DNA of 41,871 bases, from NCBI GenBank assembly GCA_027382625.1, contig JAJKFJ010023866.1, forward strand, positions 1 through 41,871, read 5' to 3'. This stretch comes from Tetmemena sp. SeJ-2015. Lineage: Eukaryota > Ciliophora > Spirotrichea > Sporadotrichida > Oxytrichidae. Under the pieces are notes generated by a model. That model had not been told where the DNA came from. It ran no database searches and worked only from the letters and a program-made list of their open reading frames with translations. Position numbers and translations under genes: made by a program. This document shows positions 1-12,383 of this stretch, piece after piece (the stretch's first letter is position 1; each line of letters opens with the position of its first letter).

Positions 1-2871
1 CTAAGGATCTCACTTGATTTTCAGCTATCGGGGTCCAGAACTATCTAGAGCATTGGTAGAGACTTTTTGACCTTTGCTGATTGTAATTAATTTTAATTTT
101 GACTATCACCCTGATTCTTACAATAATCTAACCAGAAGCAACAGAGACAAATATCTAAAGCCAGTTTCTCTCCCTCTGAAGAAGCACCTCTGAGGTTAAA
201 GCCAAGAAGAGATGAGCCTGAGGAGCATAGCAGTATACTAGATAGTTTTGAAAAGGCTGAGCTACTCAGGAGGGCCAATTTATTAGCATCTTCTAAGGTA
301 ACTTACAATAGAATTATTTAACTGATGTGAATGATTTGGAGGACATCAGAGCTAAGCCTAAGCCTCAACAGAGTAATTAAGCAGCTGGTAGTTTCGAAAA
401 ATCAGCTACTCTCAAACGTCCTCTGCGCAGGGGCTCGGATTCCTAACTCAAGCAGAATAACTTACTTAGAGATGATGCTTATTTAATTTAGATGAGCACC
501 ACCCACCATAGAATAAAGTAAATGACTCTGGTACGATTCAAGAGGAAGACGATGAATATGGAGAAGAGGATGACAACGGAGAATCTGTAGATTAAATAAA
601 TCTTGCATTCTAGAATAATTCAATGATTACTTAGATTTTGATGACGAGGAAGATGACGAAGAAGAGTTGGAAGAAGACGACGATGAGGAGGAGGATGATG
701 AGGAGGAAGACGAGGAAGAGATCGAAGAGGAAGGAGAGAATGACAAAAACATATCCTTCTCTCATCTCTCTTTGTCTAATTAGTTTATGAGCTTGATCCT
801 GACGAACTGGACGAGACTCCTCTTTCAGATGAGGAAGATGAGCTGGAGAATGACCGGAAGAAGATGATGAAGGAGGTGGAGCGACAACGCAAGTTGACAA
901 ACCACGGTCAGAAGAGAAACTTGCCCGAGTTCTACAGGCAGAGCACAACAAAGAAACTCAAGCAAGAGCAGCTTGATAACCTACACAGACTGCAGACGCT
1001 GAAGAAGCTGAGGTAAGTAGATTAAGCATATGCCATTTTAGAGTTTAACTATTGTTTAGGGATATGCAGACTTAAAAATCGCAGAAGATGCTTGAGTAGG
1101 AGCGAAATCTCATTAGCCAGCTTTCTAAATCAACACTCAAAAGCAAGGAAGATTCTCTCTCTGAGGTATACTTACGCTATTAGACTTTAATAGCAGACTA
1201 TGTTTGCTGATAAGTTTAGAGGAAGGGCTCAAGAAATAAGCCACTAAAAAGTAGAGGAAGCTTGGGCTACCTCCTCATGTGCCTCACCTTATTACTTAGC
1301 CAACGAAGTCAAGGATAGGAGATGAGACTCTATCCATGCTTTCCAAAAATTATCCAGTCCTAGGTCAGAAACAGTCAAGCTTAGGCAATAAGAATGGATA
1401 GATCTCAATTCTAGGTGATGATACACTTCAAAGACTGGAGAATGAATACGGAGGTCACAATATTTTCTATCTTAAACTTGGAACCTTCTTTAAATATTGC
1501 TTTGTTGAATGCAAGTGGTGTTGGCAGACAGGAGAGCATGGCTCTGGACCCAAGGGGCATCCCCACGACCCCTGGTTAAAAGTTTAAGATGCTAAGGCAG
1601 ATAGGAAACACTCTCAAGCCAGGGCAGAACAGTTTAGATCCTGAGTAGTTTGACAGAGCCTCGACAATCAAATCTAAATGGACTTAGAACTAGCCTCCCT
1701 AGCAGCCAGGTGCCAAACAGAGAGGGATCCACATGCCTAAGAAGAGCCAATTTGTGATATATTGCATTTGCTTTAGTCAGATAAGAGCAAGATAAATCAG
1801 GAATCGATTGGAACTCAGGAGATGATAAACATGACGATGTCAAGTTAGGTCTCTTTCAACACTCAGCTCTACGATCAATACAACGTTCAGAGTGCCAGTA
1901 AGTAACTCCTTCCTTATTGCTCCTACTTATAATGAATGGCTTCTCTTAGATAGAGATCTTGTCAAGAGCAAGGTAGAGAACTTACTTAAGAAGAAGCAGC
2001 GACAGATGCAGAGACAGAGTTAGAAGCTGAGGGATGTAAGCAACCTGCCTGATGCCTCCTCTAAGAAGAGCAAAACAGTGATTGACGAGGAGGAGGCAGA
2101 TGAGAACGGCTCTTAATCAAACTCAAACTCAAAGCAGCAGAGAGCAAGTGATGAGAAGAAACGAGCTGCGAGAGGGAGAGCGGCTGGCAAGAACTCAAAC
2201 CCTCCTGACAGCTAACTCGATGATGAAAGTGATGATGGCTATTATTCACAGGAATCTTATTAAAGGAAGGATAGTGTTTTATTAAGCTTGAATCTGGAGA
2301 GTCAAATGAAGAGGGATAAGAGGACGAGGAGGCTCTACCACTTAGAGGTCAGAAAACTGGTAAAGGTGCCCAGAAAGGAGGCGAGATTGGACTTCAAAAT
2401 GCAGATGGACTAGATGAGGTGAGGCTGAAAGAGAAGTTAACTAAATTTTGAATTCATATAGTCTAAAATCCAGTGGAAAATTTAGAGAAGAAGCTTTTGG
2501 AGGAGAAGAGATCAGAGATGCTAAGATAGAGATAGAAGTTAAAGAGTAACTTAGCTTTTGGAGGATAGGGTCCATCCCCTTCAAAAGCGCAGAAGCTATC
2601 TCTGCCTGATCAAGCTGCGGAAATTGGTAAAAAATCCAATGCTGAGATTCTCAAGCAAAAGAGAATCAAGGATCAGAGATAGAAATCTAAAGGAGAAAGG
2701 CCATAAGAGGCAATCACAAAGGAGAAGCAACTCCAAGAGGCGGGAAAGAAAATAGTCCACCACAAAGATCATCATAAGCAATAGAAGTAGTAGTAGTAGT
2801 AGTAGAGTGACTAGTAGACTCGCTAACGTTCTTAGAGCAAAGATTAACCTTAAAAAGCTCCAAGAAAGTGA
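1..2871 (+). CDS. gene A: charged, low-complexity protein, 5' end outside the window
   Basis: I do not recognise this gene. With TAA/TAG read as Gln, coding can be followed in blocks from about 140 to a TGA at 2869-2871. A long acidic tract of Asp/Glu lies at about 640-740. It is followed by basic, helix-prone sequence at 780-1020, a Ser/Lys/Gln-rich middle, and a Lys/Gln-rich tail that ends in a Gln run encoded by TAG codons near 2784-2804. GT-AG introns fit at about 1015-1061 (starts GTAAGT), 1165-1192 and 1906-1957. A 14-bp interruption near 298-311 could be a very short intron or an IES. Alternating acidic and basic tracts are common in nuclear proteins, but no domain is visible. The right-arm copy is 40503-41871. 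Confidence 0.6.
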
Positions 2872-3054
2872 AAATAGAGGAATCAAGTATAAAATTATAA
2901 GTTTTGAATGACTCTAACATAATTTAGAGATACATACCCTTGGATTATAATTAAGAGGACATCAAAATAAAGCGAAAATAAATTAATAGAATCTTCAATG
3001 GAAAGTATTCATTCATATGTGAATGAAAGCCCTTAATTTATTTAAAGTGATAAG

Positions 3055-4802
3055 ATGGACAGCGATGTTGATTAGCCAATCAAGCAAGAGTAAGTACAGT
3101 ATTCCATTCTGTCTTTGCATAGCACCTTATGATAATCGTTTTATCTACTCCATGAATTCATCATTCTGAAGTCTAAACCTTTCTTTGTAGTACTTCTCTT
3201 CCTCAGTTACGCAATAAGGGCCAATAGGACTAAAATGCTATAAGGATCGAGAATCCATCATCTACGTCCCAGTACAACAGCACTAATAATTAATCTTAGA
3301 AGAATGGCTACACTCAAAGTCAAAACGGTAGCAGTAATCAGAGTGGCTCTTAAAGGGACATTTAAAAATACAACACTGCCTCGCTATCACTTATAATTAG
3401 TCTTATAATGCTCATTTTGTGTCGCTTTTATAAAGATTTGAGGACTACGAATAACTAGAGCTACAATTATAGCAATCCTTAATTGTCTTCAACTAGCCTT
3501 AGGAATAAACTTAGTAGCTCAAATTTGGAGCAGGGATATTAGCAAGTAAAATCACCCAAGTTTAGTAGCTTGATAATTCATTCAGAGGATGGCGGCAACT
3601 CCCTATCTAAACAGCAAATTCAAAACCTCAAGCAGAGTTAGGTGCTGTACCCTAGATAACTTTAATACTCTAATAGTGAAGTCAATATAAACGGAGGGAC
3701 AGGCTATTACGGCGGCGGTGGTAGATATTCAGGTGCTGCTAATGACATAGATGAAGAAGAATATTCTCAACTTGAGAAGGAATATGCTTATAAAGGAGTA
3801 TTGAATGAAGTTAATATATGCATAAGTTGATAATTTAATGCTCAAGAACGAACTTTGAGAAATAAATCGTAGTCTCAACTCAATCTCATCAAAGCCAAGC
3901 AAGACAAGCATCAGTCTTTTCATATATAAATGCACGAAGTATAGTAATCGATGTTTTAGTCAATTAAGAATGCGTACGCTATGCAGTCAAGGATCTTGAA
4001 GCTGAAGATAGATGAGGAGAAGTATCTGCGCAAGATAGACAACGAGCGCAAAAAGGCGGAAGAGATGGCCAGAGTCAGAGAAAGCTACGATTAGAAGATG
4101 CGACTCATCAAGCAGGCAGCAATGGACAGAGAGCAAAGAGTGGCTGAGCACATGGAACTAATTCACAACCGCAATTCAATAAGCAAGATGTTTGTCAATC
4201 AAAATTTCCATCAAAATATCTACTAATTGCAAGCAAGCAAGCTCATTTATCATTGCTACTAATTGAATGAGAAGATAAGTGAGATATAGAAATAGAAGAA
4301 GCAGTTGCATGACGAGGTACAGAAAGAGAAGCAAAGTATAGAGCGAGAGAAAATGAAGTTTGCAGAGAGCATCTAATATCAGAAGAGTGTAAACGCGCTA
4401 CTCATCAAAGAGCAACTACAGATGTCGAAACAGAGAATGCTAGAGCAAAAACATCTTAAAGATGAGTAGACTAAGTAAAGCTTTCTGCAAAGAGTAAAAG
4501 AGGAAAGGAAAAAGAAGCGCCAAACTGATAAATAGATCAAGTAACTTGCAAAACTAGAGTAGGAGATGCAAGATAGAGTTTTAAAGACACACGAGGTATT
4601 AAAAAGTTTGAAACCGTCCTAATAAGTTAACAACAGTAACCTCTCTGTCTCTCATTCCTTGAAGGATCTAAGCAGGTTAAGTCGTAATTCATCTTCTATT
4701 TTAAATATAATAAGGGAATTAAGTGGAAGTAGAGGAGCTATGGGAATTGGGAATGGCTATTAGGGAGAAGTGAAATCAACCAAGAACTCAGATATTTTAT
4801 GA
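3055..4802 (+). CDS. gene B: coiled-coil protein with Ser/Asn/Gln/Gly-rich N-terminus
   Basis: Unrecognised. Starts at ATG 3055 (MDSDVDQPIKQE) and is interrupted at once by a GTAAGT intron ending near 3188. A Ser/Asn/Gln-rich part follows, with a short hydrophobic stretch near 3383-3430 that could be a membrane helix or unprocessed non-coding DNA, then a Gly-rich patch near 3700. From about 3880 to 4640 it is strongly coiled-coil: charged Glu/Lys/Gln heptads including EEKYLRKIDNERKKAEEM and VQKEKQSIEREKMKF. The frame ends at TGA 4800-4802. The frame around 3790-3880 is not resolved. A direct repeat AAGTT (16 bp apart) may mark a short IES, but removing it leaves an in-frame TGA. The 45-bp insert at 3913-3957 is absent from the right-arm copy. 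Gene D ends 168 bp away in convergent orientation. Confidence 0.7.
3913..3957. other. 45-bp IES-like insert in gene B, left arm only, pointer AGTC
   Basis: The insert starts with AGTC at 3913-3916 and a second AGTC follows at 3958-3961. The right arm has one AGTC and nothing else, which is what precise IES excision leaves. A GT-AG intron would remove 46 bp and break the frame. The insert is a multiple of three and has no TGA, so the retained form is also translatable. Confidence 0.8.
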
Positions 4803-4970
4803 AATAATATAGTCATTTGAGGTAAATATCCAACATTATAAAATTCATGTGTATTCCACAATAAGCGTTTGCTTAGTAGTCTAAAACTTTCAAGGAATTG
4901 AATAAATTAAGTATAAAGTAGCTCTGCTATTTACAATACTTTCATAGTTAGAATAAATCTTTATTCTCCT

Positions 4971-7900
4971 TCATAGTTATAAATTTCTTAACTTGCTTTA
5001 TTTATCTAGATGCTAAATCTAGCTACTAGGATTAAAGACTCTATGCGTCTTACGATTTAAAATTTCCTGAATATTTCTTCTACTTAACTGGTTATGTCGA
5101 TTGCTTTCAAGATTAGAAATATGCTACTTCTAATTATAGGGGCTTTAGTTAGTGGGAGAATTGAGATAGAAATTTGCCTTGAACAGAGATTCATTGGAGC
5201 TATTCTTATGCAGAGTGATTTGAGCTTCAGTGTCTGGCAACCTCCGTCTCTTGATGATAATTTATTGCTTGCCCGCTCTGTCACTCTCTAATCCAAAAGT
5301 GGGACTCTAGGCCTGAGAATAAATCCCGCCCCTATTTCTTTAACCGTTCTTTACTATTTTCTTCTGCATTATAGCTTGTAGCAGTTCACTTGTTCCTGAT
5401 TTATGTTTCTTCAGAGATTTTTAAGAGCCCTATCTTAAGACTTTCCTTTGTGGAGAGGAGTTCTCTTTGATCGGAGAGATCTTCGTCGTTTGAGAAACCC
5501 TTTTACTTTTTCTGATTTACGATTATGGGAAATTAAAAAGTTCAATAATAAACACCTTATTGATAAATTCTGAGTCTGGTTCATCATCATCTTCATCATG
5601 GCTTTGAGATCTCGAGGAACTTAAAAGCGAGTCAATTTGGATTTCCTCGCACTTCTTTATGAATAATCCTGCTAATTTCCAAACTCATCTTGCATATTCT
5701 TGAAATTGAGGGCAGTAACGTTGAAGTTACTCTCACTCTATCTAAAAGAGTCAAAGTCTTTCTCTGAGAGTTGAGGGGATCGCTAGGATGAGGAGGCACT
5801 AATAAGCTTGGCAAGCTGAAACTTAGAGGTTGAAGTCTGGTTGAAATTGGCTCTATTTAAGTTCGCTCTGGGGTAGTTTGTAGAGGAGAGCTATTGGTGG
5901 CTGCTCTGAAAATTAGGAGTCATAAGCTGGTGGCGATAGAGTTCTACCAAGGACTAATTTGGGATGCAGTCTGGCAGATTCGTCTCTATTACTAACTTTC
6001 TAGGACTCTTGGTTACTTTGTACAAGCCTGCTTAACTATTAAGGAAATAAAGATAATAGAATGAGGAGGATTAACTCTATGCTAATCTCTTTCTCTTCAC
6101 TTGTCGTTTTATTAACCTTTATGAATGAATGGGAATATCCTAGAAGCTTTATCTTATCTCCTAATCATTTTATCCATTATATCCAAGTTGAGGAGGAGCA
6201 GGAACTTAATCTTCTATTAAATTAATTACAAGTCAATTTTTAATCACCTTCGTCTTTGCTGAAGCGTTAGATTTTAGGTAAAATGCTTCTTTAATTTCTC
6301 AGCAAGCTCTGTGATTTCCTGATCAAACTTGTAGGTTAATCTTATAAGCTCAAGTTTTTAAGATGACTAATCTTCTTTAAGACCTACTGACTGGAGATTG
6401 GGTTCATTGTAGTATCTACAGGCATCTTGTGGATTTGTTATGGAATAAACCTGTCTTGAACTTGCTCGTTATAAAGTACTGCATCTTAAGAAGGAGCTAT
6501 CTAATTATCTTCCACTTAATACTTTAAGGTATTAGGCTAATTTTAAAGATGCCAATTCTAAGCTTGATGATAGGTGTGTGTATCTTGCTATTTGATTTTC
6601 CCTACGAGTTTATCTAACTTGTGAATTCTACTCCTGATTACATCTGATTTCTGAACAAACTTATTTCGCTGTTACAACTGCTCTAAAATAAAAATGGCAC
6701 AAATTGTAAGTTATCTAAAGGCTACAGTTAATTTAAATTTCCAATTTGATAAGGTCTTTGCTGTTTAAGTGGCGCTAGATTTGACTAATTAAAGTTGCTC
6801 TAGGTCTTGTTTTTAGACGTGAAGCTAATCTTTGACCTCGCTAGTATTCTAAACTCCTCTAGATCCTCCATCTTAAGATATCTAAACAATAAAGTAAAGT
6901 CATATTTTAAAAACTGCATTAAAGATCATCATCGAATTCTATCTGAGTTTTGATCATGATTTTCTTCTTTCCTTTTTTCTGTTTGCCTTTTTTGGCTATC
7001 TAGGATTGATCAGTCTGGTTTTGAGTTTGTCGCGTGGAGTCCATGACTTCATTCTTCGGTCTATTTTCACTCTTATACTTCTTGGGCTTGAGTTCTTTGT
7101 TCAAGTAGAAACTTTAACTCAGTGGGTTGCTTTATAGATAGGGGTTCAGCTGTCTCTCAGATAGTTAAACCTGGTTTTAGCCAGCTATCTGCTGATGAGA
7201 CAAGTATTTAATATACTATTGATATAGAGAATAAATTAATTTGTAGACGATTAATTCGGCTTAGTTTCACTTATCACTTGCAAGCCATCTAGTTGCAGTA
7301 GTTTCTAGGTTTTGGTATTCAAATTCAGAATGGGGTTGTTCAAATTTTAAGCACTCTTGAAATTCAGAGAAGAGATGGATTGAACGTTGAAAGAAGTTAA
7401 ATCCATTAAATTGTAATAAAAATCTCTTAGTTGCTATTTATTGATTGAAAGGAGTTTCTTCATAGCTAGAGTTTGAGAGCAGGCCTTTCCCTTTATTGCG
7501 GCCCAAGCCTTTATGAGTTGAGGAGCCTATACTCATATTCTCAAAGGTCTGATTAAGGTTGCGCCTATATCTATCAATTTGACGCTGCTGGGTGGTCTTA
7601 GTATGGCCCTGTTGTTGAATTTCCATCATAGGTTTAATCCTTGCCATGGCTTAGATTTGTTTGGATCCAGAGGCTTTCATTTAACGCTTGCTCAGACCTA
7701 ATTTCTTCGGATATTACAAGATTATATGCAATAATATGAATGATGATGAAAATTTAAGCTACATTAAAATGCTATGACAATAAATTGAAGAGTGATTATT
7801 CTTCAAAGTAGGTTTATAATAAGAAATATAGACTATTTAGGGGAATTGTCCCTGGGGCTGAATCTTCTACTGCCATATTTGGTATTGTTGCTTTTAAAAT

Positions 7901-9178
7901 GAGTGAGTGCTAAGGGCTTATTGAACTGCACTGTAGTTTTATTAAGTGAGTTAGTTCCATGTATCTCTTCACTATAAATAAGAGAAAATATTTTTAATAT
8001 TATTTATTTCACTAGTTGATTTCTATCTCTCTGTGTGTTGTCGAGAGATTATGACATTTTTAATCTTCTCGTTCTATCTCTTTACAATTTTAGATCCGTT
8101 TTTAAATGGCGGGAGCTTTTAACCCTTTTCAATATGATTTTCCTCAGAAAAAATGAATTCAGAGGTATGAGAATTTGAGAAGGGGTTCTGAGAATATGAA
8201 AGGATATTATTGTTGTTGTTGTTGTTTTCTTATTCTTCGATAAACAACGAGGCCTTTTAATTGTCATTTATAGGAAATTGAATCTTTCCTCTCAGCTAAA
8301 ATAATAAGAAAATGAATTTTACTAAAATAATCATAATAATTAACTAGCTCGCTCGAATTCTAAAAGCTAGATTCAAGTTGCTCACCGAAATCATTTGCTT
8401 TAAAATCTTCTCCGCCGTTTGCTTTTCGTAGTTTGATCTCCCCTTCTTGATTCTCCTCCAAATCCATAATTAAACTTTCAGCACACTCATTTATAACATC
8501 CTCTTTGATAGCGCCCTCTATTGCTCCTTCCTCTGTAGTTTTTTAGGTATGCTAACTTATTTGCATCAAATTCGTGCTTAGTTTGGATTACTCATTTTGT
8601 GAAATTTATTGCTAATTTTGATTTGGAGGCTTGTTTGCTTATCCACTAATTTATTGAGAGTAAACTTATGATGAAGTAGGATTATCACCTTAAACAAGCA
8701 TTTACATTTCCTGAATTTACTCTTCAATGTGACTTGGAGCAATTTCAGTATCAGTATTTATATATCGTATAGAGAGAGAGAGAGATGATAAACAATATTT
8801 TAATTGATCAGAGTAAGGAGTCTCGAGGATCTTCATTTCTTTATTGAAGGAAAATTGCTGAAACTCATCCTTATCAAATTCATTGGCTGCTTCCTCATCT
8901 TGAATTTGGCTTGAAAAGTTTTAATTAGGTAGATTCTCTCCTGCATCTCCACTAGGAACTTACTTTACAATATTTTAAGGCCCTCTCTTTTTCAGCCTCC
9001 TAATTCGATTTTCTTTCTTTACTATGATCAGGTTTTACAATTGCTAAACGTCATGGTAGAGGTGTGACTAATTTATTAGTGAGTGGCTTGCATTTTATTG
9101 AGTTGGAATTATGCTTTGTTGATTGTGTAGATAAATAGCTTCGAGTCCTGATTTTAATTCTATAGCAAATGCTTCCAT
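4971..9178 (-). CDS. gene D: large Gln/Asn/Ser-rich protein, function unknown
   Basis: Unrecognised. Best read on the identical right-arm copy (34241-38448, +). It starts MEAFAIELKSGLEAIYLHNQQ and goes into a helix-prone Leu/Lys-rich segment (LYHDVQQLQNLIIVKKENR). It then becomes a long Gln/Asn/Ser/Glu-rich protein with an Asn run near 35200, a basic Gly/Lys segment near 35900-36450, further coding blocks in shifting frames to about 37800, and a Ser/Arg/Lys-rich C-terminus ending at TGA (38446-38448 there). One interruption is a clear IES (35405-35444, pointer TAGTGAA). Another (about 35077-35125) can be a GT-AG intron or an AGCT-pointer IES. Several later junctions are unresolved, so the exact protein is not known. 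Sequence upstream of this ATG may also be coding (see 9179-9593). Confidence 0.6.
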
Positions 9179-10026
9179 CGTGTCTACACCAGAGACCAAT
9201 AATGTTATTTTTATATTGAGAAGAAGCAAATAAATTTTAACTTATTTGCTCGGTGAAAAAAGGGAGACTGATAAGGCACTTGAGTTTGAAGGCTGGAGTA
9301 TTCCTAGAGGAGTCTTCATTTGCAGTCTTATTTATCTTATTGAGTACTTCTTACTCTACTCTCTTCGTTTTATTTTCTTCCTTCTTCCCGTGGTTAAATC
9401 AAATAATTTGAAAAGTGGGATGGGGAGGGGCTAACTCCTTAAGAGTTGTGTTGGTTATTGTATTTTGCAATAACTGATTTGCTCTGCTGCTATTCTTAAA
9501 CGCTTGCTTTTATCTGTCAGCTTTTAATAATCTATCCGAGTGGAATCTCTTTCGCCTCTGTGATTCCATCTACCTTTTTAGTAAAAGTCCCATTCTTACT
9601 CCAAAAATAAATAATAACTATTAAATGAACCACAAAATAAAATATCATTCAAGTAAGATGGCTTCTATTGCTAGGGGAGTATTTACACATTGCTCTTAAT
9701 GAGTGCGGTATGCTAGTTAAATATACATAGATAAATTAGAATAATGAATAAAGTTGGAGTTGGAGAGCTGCTTTTAGCTGCCAGTAATAAATTTAGTGCT
9801 TTTCATTATTCTCTCTCCAGTTAGCTCAATTATTAAGAAATTATCACAAAAATTTAATAAACTAAAGATAAAAAATTCTTTGACTACTACTCTATTAATT
9901 ATAATAGAGGGCTACTATTAAAATGACGAATGAGATTTCAAACTACTAGATTCTCTCTATTTTGAGATATCATCGTGTGTCTATGCTAATGATAAAGATG
10001 ATTAGTGATTAAAAATATCGACTTCT
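9179..10026. other. interval between genes D and F, with possible 5' part of gene D
   Basis: On the minus strand a Lys/Arg-rich frame runs from an ATG near 9593 (33826 in the right arm), containing MESQRRKRFHSDRLLKADRQ, for about 170 bp until a TGA. A further Lys/Glu-rich open stretch reaches almost to the gene D ATG. These look coding and may be 5' segments of D separated by an IES, or a small separate gene. From about 9594 to 10026 I see only AT-rich sequence without coding features. Mirror: 33393-34240. Confidence 0.4.
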
Positions 10027-11683
10027 TCACATATTGAGCTCATCTTCTATATACTCCTTTCTTCTACTGGGCTTTAAGGCCTCATAAAAGTCCTCCTTAT
10101 TCATTAGAGCTTTCCTAAAACTAATATTTAGGAATGTGAAGTATTTAATAATTAGATATAGTTTTCTCTTTATAATATTTTATGCAAGAATTTATAATGA
10201 GGATATAATGATGAAATTCCTTTTCAAAGAATCTCTTTTAAATTTTGCTGATATATTAATTCCTGGGCACTTCAAGATTACCTCTTACATGATCGACCTC
10301 TTTCATACCGACGAGGGTACTCTTGAGTGAACTACTTGGGATGCTCCTCACAAACTGAAGATGCCTGGCTGGTATGTTGAAAACAGAGTTTGAATTACGG
10401 GAGAGAGGCATGTCGGCAAGATAGCCTTGCAAGAGAGTCTAAGTGGAAATTACGTTAAGCTCCAACTCAGTGCAGGCAGTGAGAAGGATTTTATTTCGCT
10501 GTACTTAGGTACTTTGCTCAGTGCGAGGTTGCCACGACTCCGTGAATGCTTCAGGCATCATCACATTCTAAAATTGAGACATTACATTCTCATACACTTA
10601 ATATCTTCCTTTATTTTGTTACTTAAACTTTGTGATTGATGGGAACTTGCACGTATTTGAAATGATTATCCTTGCCTCCTATCTTTTCAGCCAGTTAGTG
10701 CACTTTTTCGATGCTCAAATGCATCTTAGTCTCACTAGGTTTTACTCTAAGCTTATGAAAAATAAGATTAGTCACTTTTCCTTTGAAATTAATTAAAAGC
10801 GAGGAGTAGGTTGCAATTCCATAGTTCTTGATTTTTCCAGCCTCAACTTGAGACTCTAGAAATTCAAATGCCTTGGCAAGTCTGTCGAAGAAAACAGTAT
10901 CCAAATTATAGGGTCCTTGAGCCTCGTAGGGGTTTTGTAAGTAAACTAAACTTAGAATGCAAATCTATCTCTACAAAATGATGAATGGTTTAATAGACGT
11001 CAAGAGTGTCTAAGTTTAATCTCTCAAGAGTTCCATCAAGTTAGTGTTTCAAGAATGTTGGGTGCATGCAGTGCATACTCTCCTTCACTATTTCATTCTC
11101 TGGAACTTACAGATCATTAACTAGAGTGTCTGCAAGCTCCTCTTAGCTGATCATCTTTTGTGCATCTTCTGGTAAGTATCCCACCTTACTCTGGATAAAA
11201 AGCTCATCTCTCTTAAAGCCATATTTGTGATGTAGAGATGCAAAAATTTTGCCGAGAGTACGCTCTGATTTCATATAGCGATAGTTTGGAGCAGTATCAA
11301 TTACGTTCAATCCACCTGAGAGAACGCAAGTCTTAACTGAATCGTAGATTTTAAAGTCTGTGATATCATCTGGATCACCCATGTAAGTTCCTTAAATATT
11401 CTTAATCATGAATTAAAGTTTTTCGAGAAGTTCCATAGCCTATGGATGAAAGCTTGAGAAAGGTATTAAAGGGGGTTTTAAAGTTATCTGGGTGGATCTC
11501 CATATTTGAATTGTCTCCTGACTGCGATCTCTTGTAGTATCTATCTGTGCCCTCTTCAGTGCAGAATCCGGGAAGTCTTTTAGAGAAATCAATAAAGTAG
11601 GAATTAAGGGTGTCTGCGAGCTAATCCTCATAAATATTCGTGTGTTTCAGGAAGTCATTCACCTGCCCTCTCAAAGGATCCAT
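10027..11683 (-). CDS. gene F: aldo/keto reductase, germline form with five IESs
   Basis: NADPH-dependent oxidoreductase of the aldo/keto reductase superfamily (TIM barrel, probably cytosolic; substrate unknown). Read from ATG 11681-11683 to TGA 10027-10029. The 1657 bp contain five pointer-bounded inserts (43, 49, 48, 70 and 148 bp). Without them 1299 bp remain, exactly 433 codons including the stop. The restored protein has SSIGYGTYMG near its N-terminal third, GGLNVIDTAPNY with the catalytic Asp and Tyr region, LDTLDVYYLQNPYEAQGP, GKIKNYGIATYSSL, and a C-terminal cofactor-side part with NVISTQTLLQG and RSIPSSSLKSTLVGMK. These fit bacterial and plant aldo/keto reductases of the DVYYLHNP type. 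An N-terminal extension of about 85 residues precedes the barrel. Gene G is transcribed divergently from about 700 bp away. Confidence 0.88.
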
Positions 11684-12383
11684 CTTTGGCCTCAATTCCT
11701 GCTTCTCTAATTTTAAAATAAAGATTTTTTTACGTTCACACTTATTTATTATGAAATAATTCAACTTATTCTGGATTGGCAGTTTGTAACTTATTGTCAG
11801 TTGAGAATGCTTTGTTAGCACTAGTTTATTTGAGGATGACCTATTTATGTAGAGTCTCTTTAGAGAACAATCTACTCTTGAGACATAATTACCTTGAGCT
11901 CTTTGTGATCATTATTAATTCTTATAACTAATTTATTAATGTTTGTATAATTCAAACAAGTTATTTCATCATAGAATATATCATTATTATTAGAGTTGCT
12001 TCAAGAATAGGATTAAGTGAAAGAATATGATGAAATCAGAAGGAAGGGTAGCCCTTATTGGCTCAAAATATTATTTCTTCTCTCTCCTTCCTTATTCAGA
12101 AAACTAGTATCTATAATTAATAAAAATAAAATAAATATATTGTCATTCGATTGTTTGCAATATATTACATTTACATTTATCTTTATAAATATATTATAAA
12201 AGTTAAGTTATTTACTTGGGCTCCACTCTCTCTTGATTAATAGGTAAGCAATTTGGCTGGCCTTGTTTTTATAATTAATATTCTCTAATCATAAGCGTAA
12301 TCACTCTCTCGCTTCCGATAGCATTATAAACATTAAACTTACCTATTCAAACTAACATAAACATAAAACCAACCTACCAACAC
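11684..12383. promoter_or_regulatory. divergent intergenic region between genes F and G
   Basis: About 700 bp of strongly AT-rich DNA separates the start codons of the two divergently transcribed genes. I see no convincing open frame, tRNA or named motif. By position it should hold both promoters. Mirror: 31036-31735. Confidence 0.4.

Noticed and set aside
2596..2886. Leu-rich membrane protein on the minus strand opposite gene A
   Set aside because: It is the antisense shadow of the Lys/Gln/TAG-rich C-terminus of gene A; the Leu run is the complement of the TAG repeat.
3790..3830. 16-bp IES with pointer AAGTT in gene B
   Set aside because: The repeat is real, but removing it leads to an in-frame TGA within about 30 bp, so it does not restore the gene. 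This junction stays unresolved.
8770..8790. Regulatory GA repeat near TATAGAGAGAGAGAGAG
   Set aside because: It lies inside the gene D coding frame on the other strand (Ser/Leu codons) and looks like a simple microsatellite.
10695..11382. Separate short aldo/keto reductase fragments as a broken pseudogene
   Set aside because: The breaks coincide with direct-repeat-bounded AT-rich inserts, and removing them gives one complete, motif-perfect frame, so the gene is interrupted in a regular way rather than decayed.
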